A stretch of DNA of 64,000 bases from Eleusine coracana subsp. coracana (lineage: Eukaryota; Streptophyta; Magnoliopsida; Poales; Poaceae): positions 74,822,403 through 74,886,402 of the forward strand of contig CM064426.1 in assembly GCA_032690845.1 (NCBI GenBank). The letters are read 5' to 3'. The notes beneath the pieces are model-generated. The model saw only the letters and a program-made list of their open reading frames with translations. It was not told the origin of the DNA and ran no database searches. Shown here piece by piece: positions 43,423-52,209 of the stretch. Position 1 is the stretch's first letter. Each line of letters begins with the position of its first letter. The translations under genes were made by a program, and so were the position numbers.

Positions 43423-45404
43423 TCACGGGTCCCAAAGGTGACCAGCAGACTGATCTGTCCAATTGGAACTGAAGTCTTGCCAGGTACAATCCCATGGAGG
43501 TGCAGCCGGTTCCACCGAGTTAATCTCCTGAAGCTCCAACTTCTGCTTGCGCTTGGACAAATAGGCATCCGGGCCACCGAAGATGAAGTTGACTTCCTTG
43601 CGGGGCTCCTGTAACTCTCCTGAGTCATCCTTGTCGCCATCGTCATTGGTCTTGTCCTTGCTATTGCGCCTCGGGGGATCTTGGGCCACCTTGAGTGCAA
43701 CTGTTGCAAATTTCTTCAGTCGATAGCAATCCTTTGCTTCGTGGTTTCCCTTTGGGTGCCAAAGGCATGGACCACTCAGCAGCTCGTCCGTGGATGGTTG
43801 GCTCGTTTGAGGGTTCTTCTGAAGTTGGTCCACTGTGTGAACCACGTTATCAGACTTTCTCTTCTTGTCCTTCTTGGAGGACTCGGGCTTGTCCGACCGC
43901 TTCTCTTTGCCTTTTCCCCGGATGTCATCCAACACCGACTCACCAGATACGAACTTGTCAGCGATCTCGAAGCACTCTTGGGCGGTCAGCTTGAGGTCAT
44001 GATTCCTCCGACCGATCTCACGAACCAAATCATCACTACGGATCCCTCCTTGGAAGATGGCAATGATTTGTTGGTCCGGGACATTGTGGATCTCAGTCTT
44101 CTTAGCGCAAAATCGCTTGATGTAATCACGAAGAGGTTCGTCGGTCTTCTGCTTGATTTGGGTGAGGTCGAAGTGGTTGCCTGGTCGATTGCATGTAGCT
44201 TGGAAACTTTCTATGAGCTTCATGTTGAGGTCTCCCCAAGATGTGATTGACTCCTCTGGAAGGGATGTGAGCCATATCCGAACAACTGGATCCAGGCAGA
44301 CCAGGAGGTAATTAGCCATTATGTTGGAATCACCTCCAGCCGACCGAATCGTCATGCTGTATAGCTGCAGCCACTCCCGGGGATTGGTCTGACCATCATA
44401 TTTCTCAATGGGGACCGGCTTGAATCCTTTTGGCCATCGAGCTATGTGAAGCCTAGGGATGTATGATTTGATGCCATCAATCTCATCGTCGGTCGGCGTC
44501 ATCGACCGCCTAAGTCAGTCTGGAGACGGGGTTGCACGGTGTTCGTGTCACGGTCCAACATCGTCATCATGACGACGACGCCGATGGTCGTTATCCTCAT
44601 TATCGTGCCAATCCCGATCGTCTCGTCGATGTCGGTCGTCGCGGTTGTGCCTTGGAGGGGATATTGACGGTCCTCTTGTCGGTCGTCCCGTCGGCCGTCC
44701 GTTCTCCAATCACAGCGTTCTTCCTCATAACGCCGGTTGTCTCGAGCGCATTCTTCATAGTGAGAGTTGATGGTATCTCGTCCATCATGGAGGCTGAGAG
44801 AATTTCTCAGATCTTCATGCCTTTGCCATCCTCGTAAAGACACATGACTAGAGCTTGTGACCGACTCAGATTTTGCGGCCTCTTGAGCTGCAGCGGCCTT
44901 AAGCATAGCCACCGCCTTCTGCATCACGGGGGTCTGATAATTTGCGTCGACCATTAGAGTGTCAAGCAAAGTTTTGGCCCCTGTGATGTTATTCTGAGGG
45001 GTGTGGTAGACCTTGACGTTATCCACTTCGAGTTCTGGACCGAGATCTAGTCGACGTGCATTGTGTGAACCGCGCGACCCTCTTGGTCGACGGCGGTGAT
45101 CGACCGATAAGTCATCAGCTGGAGGGTCCTCCTCTTGAGGACCTCCTTCGGCCAGTTGATTCGGGTGGCCATCAACGGGGTTATCTTCATGTTCACCATT
45201 TTGGTCACCATCCTGGTCTCCATCCGCGGGATCTGCTATATCGACCATGTTGACAGTATGGGGATATGGGTAAGCGGATCCGACCAAGTCCTCATTAAAA
45301 GACCGATCTGATTTTGAATCATTCCTGAAGGAAGGGTCTTCTTCCTCAGATCCGAGTGGAACCAGTGCGAGGATCATGCCAGACGAACTCGGTGATCGCG
45401 CCAT
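43423..45404 (-). pseudogene. gag, element C
   Basis: ATG 45404 (MARSPSSSGMILALVPLGSEEED) opens an acidic and then Arg/Asp-rich N-terminal region. A frame change near 44500-44620 leads to the gag core (ARWPKGFKPVPIEKYDGQT, WLTSLPEESITSWGDLNMKL, PLRDYIKRFCAKKTEI, IAIFQGGIRSDDLV). A knuckle-like GPCLWHPKGNHEAKDC and a basic tail (EVNFIFGGPDAYLSKRKQKL) follow. It parallels element B gag at 47.7-49.2 kb but is clearly a different subfamily. Confidence 0.8.
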
Positions 45405-45569
45405 GGAGACGGCTGCGGCCGAGTCGGATCTATGGTTTTCTAGACCTAGGGCTCCATTGTCGCCAATTGTGAAGTCGAGCGATCCAAAGGAGATCTTATA
45501 GTCCTGTGAGTACTAGATGATGGGAATTTCGGCCATCGTAGTCGACGGAGAATCCCGGCGAGCCTTGTC

Positions 45570-45588
45570 CCCTACCTGGCGCGCCAAC
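45570..45588 (-). promoter_or_regulatory. Primer-binding site, element C
   Basis: On minus, right after the LTR end CGACA: gTTGGCGCGCCAGGTAGG. The same site follows element B's LTR at 50129-50147. Confidence 0.75.
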
Positions 45589-45963
45589 TGTCGAAGCTTG
45601 AGATCGGCAGTAAAATGTATAAGGCTATGTCGAGACTAAGAACTACAATGGTAACACAAGACGCCAAGTTATATAGGTTTGGCTCTCTCGATGAGAGTAA
45701 AAACCCTACGTCATGTGTTCTGTGTATTGTATTGATGTTATGAGACTTGTCCTCGATGAGGGGTACCCTGCCGCCTTATATATCCGGTCGGCAGGGGAGT
45801 ACATGAAGAGTCCTAGTCATAACCCCTTAGGGTTTACATAGAAAGTCTATCTCTACATGCCTTGCACTCCAAGTTGAGTCGGTCAACTTCCTTGTTGATG
45901 AAACACCCGGTCGGCTACCGACTTAGTCTTATATGAGGATACCCGTAAGGCAAGTATCCCACA
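45589..45963 (-). mobile_element. 5' LTR of element C (only surviving LTR)
   Basis: 375 bp, plus-strand ends TGTCGAAGC and ATCCCACA, on minus TGTGGGATAC...CTTCGACA. It interrupts element B's RNase H coding after YFVSEVLS. No second copy exists anywhere between 34.5 and 45.4 kb, so the 3' LTR has been lost. Confidence 0.85.
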
Positions 45964-47085
45964 TGATAGGACCTCGCTGACGAAGTAAACCGGCCACTGT
46001 ACGCTTTGAGCCTTGCCATCCTCTGCTCGCTCCACTGCTAGAACCGTGCTGACGATGTTTGTGGTTGTGGAGATATACAGCTGCAAAGTTTCCTTCTTCT
46101 CTCGGGGCGTTAACACTAGCGGGCCGCTAATGTAAGCCTTAAATTCATCCAAAGCCTTATGCGCCTCAAAATCCCATACGAAGGGATCTTTCTTTTTAAG
46201 TAGCTGAAAGAAGGGTAGTCCGCGGACGCCAAGTCTCGACATGAACCGGCTGAGTGCTGCCATACAACTAGTTAACTTCTGGACGTCTTTTTGTGAGTGC
46301 GGGTGCCCCAATCGCAATATGGCATTGACTTTTGCTAGATTTGCCTCGATTCCTCGATGTGAGACCCGAAAACCAAGTAGTTTTCCCAACGGAATGCCAA
46401 ATACGCATTTTTCGAGGTTCAGCTTCATGTTGTACTTGCGAAGATTGCTAAATGTTTCATCTAGGTCGGATATCAAGTTGGAGGCGAGTCGGCTTTTGAC
46501 TACCACATCATCAACATAAGCCTCCGCATTCTTCCCGATCTGGTCATCTAGGCATCGCTGCATAGTCCGCTGGTAGGTGGCACCAACGTTCTTCAGGCCG
46601 AATGGCATTGTCGTATACCAGAAGGCCCCGAACAGCATGATGAATGATGTTTTAAGCTGATCTGCTTTGTTTAAGGGAATCTGATGGCACCCCGAATAAG
46701 CATCTAGGAAGCACAACAAGGCACATCCAGCCGTTGAGTCGACCACTTGATCTATGTGAGGGAGAGTGAACGGGTCCTTGGGGCAGGCCTGGTTAAGGCC
46801 GGTGTAATCCACGCACATTCGCCACTCCTTATTTTTCTTTCTTACTAGAACCGGATTCGCTAACCAGTCAGGGTGAAAGACTTCTTTAATAAAACTAGCT
46901 ACCAATAATCGGCCGATTTCTTTCCTAATCGCGTCCTTTCGGTCTTGCGAACATCGTCTAAGTCGCTGCCTCACGGGTTTAGCATTGTCTCGAACAAGAA
47001 GTTTGTGCTCAGCCTTTCCTTTGGAACACCCGGCATATCTGAGGGCTTCCATGCAAATATGTCTTTATTATTTCGAAGAAAAAGG
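45964..47085 (-). pseudogene. Reverse transcriptase and partial RNase H, element B
   Basis: The RT core is largely open: FHPDWLANPVLVRKKNKEWRM, CVDYTGLNQACPKDPF, FLDAYSGCHQIPL, MPFGLKNVGATYQRTMQ, catalytic YVDD at about 46.50 kb, then KLTSCMAALSRFMSRLG. The connection domain follows, and RNase H begins (LQLYISTTTNIVSTVL, QWPVYFVSEVLS). The frame is cut at 45963 by element C's LTR and runs on into it by chance to 45883. Confidence 0.85.
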
Positions 47086-47701
47086 ATGAATGCGCTTTCC
47101 TATTTATCACTTAAATTGACCCCAATATTGGTGGTCTTGGATACATCACTAGCATCTAACTGTATCTTCTTTAACCCCACGGCTTCCGCTTGCACCGTGG
47201 CCTTCAACGTCTTCTTAGGAGGCAAGTCGAGCATGGCCTCCTCTGCCTTCGCAATCTCCATCTTCAGCTTATCGAGTTCTGATGCCACCACCTTCTTCTC
47301 GGTCAGCTCGCAACTCCGGCTGTCGCAGTCATACGAGGTACGGACATCCGAATGGAGTGAGATGACTCCGTTTGGCCCCGGAAGCTTCATCATCATGTAC
47401 GGGTAGTGGGGTATGGCCATGAACTTGGCTATGGCCGGCTGCCCTATGATGGCCTGATAGGTGAGTCCAGATCCGCGACCTCGAAGGTGATGTGCTCCGT
47501 TCTATAGTTCTCCCGAGTACCGAACATTACGGGCAGAGTGATTTGCCCTAGCAGGATTGTCTGCATGCCAGGGATCACACCATGAAACGGTGATCTGCTG
47601 GGCTTGAGGTCAATTAGAGGTATGCCGAGCTCCTTGAAGGTTTTCACAAAAAGGATGTCCAGACTACTGCCACCATCCACCAGAACCCTATTCAACCAGA
47701 C
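47086..47701 (-). pseudogene. Protease and PR-RT linker, element B
   Basis: Retropepsin with LVDGGSSLDILF (catalytic Asp near 47676), HGVIPGMQTILLGQITLPV, MFGTRENYRTEHITFEVADL, and after a frameshift near 47440 the AMAIPHYPYMMMKLPGPNG segment. A Glu/Lys-rich linker precedes RT. It retains the active site that element C has lost. Confidence 0.8.
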
Positions 47702-50101
47702 TCAGTTTTTGGTCAGTGTTAGTACTAGCGGGTATTTTCCGGGTCTAGGAATGTGATCCGGTTGGTCTGATCGATCAAATGTGATCGGGACCTCAGACCA
47801 CCGTAGATAGTGAGGCACTGCTAGCGAGACCGAGTGAACCTCCCTATAGAGGATATTTTGCTGACGCTTAGAGTTTGCCGTGGACCTTCCATAGATGTAG
47901 TTGACCTCACGCTCAGGATCTTGAAATTCCTCCTTATCTTCCTCTTTGCTGTCCTTATCAGCGTCCTTTCTGCCGCCTTTGGGGACCCAAGGGCGATCTT
48001 TGCAGACCTTCAATGCGTGATGCGTGAAGTTCTTCAACTTGAAGCACTCTCTGGCCTTATGTGCTCCGTCATGCAGCAGGCAAGGACCATCCAGCATTTT
48101 GTCAAAGTCGTCTTGAGTGACCTGCCTTCTCCGGTTGTGGCGCTCTGTGTTGGCCACCCTTCGGTCCGGCTTGCGCTTCCTGTCACCGTCCTTATTATAA
48201 TTGGACGGTCCCGCCTGGTTGCGATTCTGTGGTGCCTCATCTTTGTATTGGCGAACTTGAAAGAGAGCCGAGTTGCCAGCCACATACTTGTCAGCCATGG
48301 TGAACAGTTCCTTGGCCGACAAACCTCCAGTCGCGTCCAGTCTTCCAATCTTCATGATCAAGTCATCGTCGCAGAGTCCTCCTTGGAAGGCAGCGACAAC
48401 CTGAGCAACCGAGATATTGGGGATGGTGTTTTTCACTCGGCAGAAGCGCTGGATGTATTCCCTCAATGGCTCCCGGTCTCGCTGCTTGATCCTGGCGAGT
48501 TCCCAGTGATTCCCTGGTCTATCGAACGTAGCTTGGAAGTTGGCAACAAACTGCCTGCACAACTCTGCCCACGAATCGATAGAGTTGTCGAGCAGATTGG
48601 TGAGCCAAGTTCTAGCTGCTGGGGCCAAGCACACGTGTAGATAGTTAGCCATAACAAAGCTATCACCACCGAGTGCTCGATTGGCCATTGCATAGACGTG
48701 AAGCCAGTCGTGTAGGTCTGTCTTGCCATCATATTTCTCAATGCCGACTGGTTTGAAGCTAGTTGGCCAACTAACAGTCCGCAACTCCTGAGTGAAGGCC
48801 CAGATACCGGCCTCATCATCATAGTCATCAAAGGAAGGAGTCCGTTCCTGATCGCGATTGGGTTCCTGACGAGCTCTGTCTTCGCGCCGACGCTCATTCC
48901 GTCGATCGTAATGCCGATCATCTCGAGGTGGCTCTCTCTTGTCATTGCGCTCATAGTACCGATCATCGACAAAGCCGCGATGGCGTCGTTCATCCTCGTA
49001 TTCCCGGCGGGCCGCATCATCCCGCTCTCGATATCTGCCGTCCAGTCGGACTCGGGCATCACATGGTGGTATACCGTTACGAAGGTCATCATGCGGGTTC
49101 CGATCATGGTAATCCGCGATTGGCCGTCGTCTGGGTTCTGGTGGCGGGGTAGCTTGCCGGTCGTTCCATCGTGATCCTCTTCTGTCTTGACTAGGCATCG
49201 AACTGGCGGCCCCAGATGCCGCTTTAGTGGGCGTCGATCACGCCGCATGCATCTCAAGTACTGCTACGGCGTTGATATGTTCCTTTAACTTGTTGATCTG
49301 TGGCGTTATCTCCGGATTGGCCTGGAGTATGAGCTCTAGCGAGTTCAACAAAGTTGCCGCGGCCATAATGTTATGCTGCGGAGTTTTGAACACTTCTTCA
49401 CCATCCAGCTATAAGGTGAGGTCGCCCATGTTTAAGTTTTGGACGGCCCTGGGTCTGTTCTGACGAGCAGGTGGCCGTTGATGCATTGGGGTGACATTCT
49501 CCAGATCATCATCCACAGGGTCCGTCTCTTGTCTATCCGCCGGGTCTACTAGTACTCCCCAAGCGGCTGCCGCAACAGAAGTTTCTCCTTCTGCCACTGT
49601 GTTTAGGGCAGTAAGTTCTACCATGAAGATCTCGTGATAATCCAATGAGTGGCTCTCGGGATCACTTGGTTCTCCAATAAGGTCCAGGATTGACACATTA
49701 TCAACACCGATTGTCACCACTAGTCTTGAGCCGAAGAAAAAATTGGGATCTTCGTCCGATTCCTCTGAGAAAGGAATTGGGAGATCGACCGTAGCTAGAG
49801 CCGAGTTGGCCAAGGTTGCCGATTGGTTCCTCATGGGCAACGTTGAATGGGGGCTCGGGAGGGTTTCCTTCTGAAGGACCATCGCCGCGTTGCTGAGGCC
49901 GAGTGTGGGCCGGTCGTCTGTCTCAATCTTGCGACCAACCATTAGAGCTCTTCTAACACCAAGATCTGGAGGCGTGACGACCATCGGAGGGGTCATTCGC
50001 TCTTGCTTGACGAGGCTTCCACTTTGATCGGCTATGAAACTGATGGAACCGAAGCGGATCTTGTCTCTCGGACGGAACTTGACGTCGATAAAAGCCATCG
50101 C
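47702..50101 (-). pseudogene. gag with long N-terminal leader region, element B
   Basis: From MAFIDVKFRPRDKIRFGS at about 50.10 kb an acidic N-terminal part runs to a stop at 49409. The main open frame (49198-47702) starts with an Arg/Asp-rich stretch, then the gag core (SWPTSFKPVGIEKYDGKT, YLHVCLAPAARTWLTNLL, PLREYIQRFCRVKNTI, VVAAFQGGLCDDDL). It ends with a single knuckle-like GPCLLHDGAHKARECF and the tail EVNYIYGRSTANSKR. Stops at 49409 and near 49239 divide it. Architecture matches Tat-lineage gag. Confidence 0.8.
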
Positions 50102-50128
50102 TCTCACCAAAGTTGGACTCAACGCTAC

Positions 50129-50147
50129 CCCTACCTGGCGCGCCAAC
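50129..50147 (-). promoter_or_regulatory. Primer-binding site, element B
   Basis: On minus, GTTGGCGCGCCAGGTAGG lies directly after the 5' LTR end. It is identical to element C's site. Confidence 0.75.
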
Positions 50148-50566
50148 TGTCAAGAGATATCCTTGATAGTTAATATAGGTATGCGTATGAGTGTGAAAGA
50201 TTGATGAACACAGGACACAGGGTTTATACAGGTTCAGGCCTCCTAGCAGATAAAAACCCTACATCCTATTCGGTGTTCTTGTATTGCTTGGCGGCGCACT
50301 AGAATTAGGGTTCCAATACGTCTCTCCCCCCTATCGAAGTCCCCCTGCCCTCCTTATATATCCGAAGGGCAGCGGCTTACATGGTAATCTATCATTTGGT
50401 TATAGAAGATTCCATACTATCAGCTAACCTAACTTGCCGATTACTCAACATAAATATCTGAATAAATATCTTCTAAGCCATACTCTTAAACACGTCATAA
50501 CCGAGCCGCCGGCCCACTCGGCCATATAACCGAGTGGTCAGGTATCCCGGGTATATATATTCCACA
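50148..50566 (-). mobile_element. Element B 5' LTR (right)
   Basis: 419 bp, ends TGTCAAGAG/ATTCCACA on plus. It is followed by TSD aaata and then by element A DNA. Confidence 0.9.
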
Positions 50567-50571
50567 AAATA

Positions 50572-50705
50572 TAAAATATACCACAATATAACAATACTCA
50601 ACATTTGCTGATTTGAGATATCTTTTATGATAGAAAGAGTATGTTCTTTGATTTTTCTTTCTTTTACTTTACTCGGGACGAGCAAAGGTTTAAGTGTGGG
50701 GGAAC
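50572..50705 (+). promoter_or_regulatory. Element A 3' UTR end with polypurine tract
   Basis: The conserved block 'ctcgggacgagcaaaggttt' is followed by aagtgtgggggaac (about 50690-50704), immediately before the 3' LTR. The same block ends the internal regions of elements E, H and I. Confidence 0.8.
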
Positions 50706-50919
50706 TGTTGCACTCCCCAAGTACCCCTTTTATATGTGAATATTACCCTAATTAGAGCATAATTGATACTAATTTAGGCCATTTACCTATGATATTGCCT
50801 ATATATTTGTATATGCGTTGTTTTGAAGCTCTATTACAGAAACAGGTAAAATTGGTGATTAAAGTAATATTGAAGAGGACAGGAATCCAGAACCGATGAA
50901 AAGCACCGAAGGAGCCCAA

Positions 50920-50955
50920 TGCGCCAATCGACGCAGTCCATGAGCCAGTTGGCAC
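50920..50955. repeat. Palindrome doublet, A 3' LTR U3
   Basis: gcgccaatcgacgc (centre 50927.5) and gagccagttggcac (centre 50948.5) are 21 bp apart, as in the 5' LTR. Confidence 0.8.
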
Positions 50956-51172
50956 AAGGGTGTTTTGGTCCACATAAGTGACCGAAGCCCATTCCACATT
51001 TTTATGGAAGTTTATCTGCGCAAGACACTTGAAGATATTTGCCTAGAAGATTTATGAAACTTCAAGATCTCGACGTGCAGTACAAGACTTTATCTCAAAG
51101 GAAAAGCCCCACATGGCAGTTGTGGAAGACAGAGGAACCGACTCAGAGAAGAAACCAGAGAAGACACAGCTT

Positions 51173-51186
51173 GCGCCGATTGGCGC
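51173..51186. repeat. Single palindrome upstream of TATA, A 3' LTR
   Basis: GCGCCGATTGGCGC, whose centre is about 53 bp upstream of TATAAATA. Confidence 0.85.
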
Positions 51187-51892
51187 AACCGTCTTATTTG
51201 CTAGAAACCGAGTCCTTTACGAGTAGAACCTTTATAAATAGTTGTAAACTCTGGTCGTGGCAAAGGAGAGGGCAGAGGCGATAGAGGGACAACAGATCCG
51301 TGAATAGAGCCATCGGGGCTTACCCTGTTAGAATAGGTCTCTAGTTGAGTTTCAAGAACCATTGGTGTTAAGAGTTGATCCGTCAAGGTAGGTCATCTCG
51401 ACAGGGATGAATCTTACTCTATGTATCTCAAGGATGATTGAATATGTTGATGATGGTTTTGATGATTTGTCTATCTTGATTCTATAATCATGCATGTGCT
51501 TATTCTAATTACTTAGTTCTAGGCTAAGTAAGTAGATATTATCTTGATTGTGGTAATTAGAATAGTATTCGGATATTGTATTGGTTATGGTTGCTTGGTG
51601 ATGCTAGTAGTGTGGTTTAGCGGTGATAGCACTAAGCCTGCGTAACACTATTGGATAGTTGAGTAGGGTAAGATACTCGCGTGGGTTTTCTCTTGGCAGC
51701 GATAAATCGGGAGCCGCTCGGAAAGTAGGGTGGTCTTATTCCATATAGGTTTTCATTGATCCATATAATTACCCATTATGATGCTATTTGATTAGACTTT
51801 CTGGTTACAAACTCACTAGTAGATACTTGGACACTCACTTAACAGCTTAGGCTTATAAGGTATCTGGCGCACTTTAGCTTAGATTCACTAGT

Positions 51893-51982
51893 GTGCCAAT
51901 CGGCTCATCACCTGCGCTGATCGGTGCGATGATAGATTCATCAGTGTGCCGATTGGCTCAACCCCTGCGCCGATCGACGCAA
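51893..51982. repeat. Two palindrome doublets, A 3' LTR U5
   Basis: Centres 51899.5/51920.5 and 51952.5/51973.5. Both spacings are 21 bp, as in the 5' LTR. Confidence 0.85.
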
Positions 51983-52209
51983 TGACAGATTTACTGTCTG
52001 GTGCACCTTTACGCTGGCCAGTCTCCCCTCATGCAACCTGAATTTGACAGTAGCTTTGATTAGATCTTTTACTGTTAACTTTGTTTAATTACCCATAAGG
52101 TCCATGTGGATTCGATAAACCTTGGAATACTCAATTCAAAGGGAGAAAGTGCTACAATCATACACCGTCCTCTTGCGGTATATAAGTGGGTACGTAATTA
52201 TGACCAATA

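Larger units (their letters stand above)
34110..50566 (-). mobile_element. Element B: Tat-like Ty3/gypsy element (minus), inserted in A's 3' UTR
   Basis: Two 419-bp LTRs (34110-34528 and 50148-50566) are flanked by TSD aaata at 34105-34109 and 50567-50571. Orientation is minus: primer-binding site, gag, PR, RT and RNase H run leftwards from 50147. B is interrupted at 45963 by the LTR of element C. The LTRs differ at about 7% of positions by eye (near 30 of 419). The left part (IN plus antisense gene) belongs to B or C, or is a hybrid of both. Confidence 0.85.
18732..52209 (+). mobile_element. Element A: Athila-like LTR retrotransposon lacking RT/IN (outer element of the nest)
   Basis: It is bounded by two LTRs of about 1.51 kb: 18732-27854 once K and one TSD copy are removed, and 50706-52209. 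Flanks gggtg (18727-18731) and gggcg (52210-52214) fit a 5-bp TSD differing by one transition. Internal order: tRNA-Asp primer-binding site, gag-protease, inter-ORF repeats, a second ORF, long 3' UTR, polypurine tract. Two later insertions (K in the 5' LTR, B in the 3' UTR) account for most of its length. Without them it is about 9.4 kb. LTRs differ at roughly 8-10% of sites over the first 300 bp by eye. Confidence 0.85.
50706..52209 (+). mobile_element. Element A 3' LTR (intact)
   Basis: 1504 bp from TGTTGCACTCCCC to gaccaata. TATAAATA is at 51233-51240. The uninterrupted copy shows where K split the 5' LTR. Confidence 0.9.

Noticed and set aside
43681..44250. 189-codon plus-strand frame opposite element C gag
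   Set aside because: Shadow frame of gag; no domain and no promoter.
47834..48640. 268-codon plus-strand frame opposite element B gag
   Set aside because: Shadow of the minus-strand gag, whose conserved motifs are unambiguous. It is not in the position of a Tat antisense gene.
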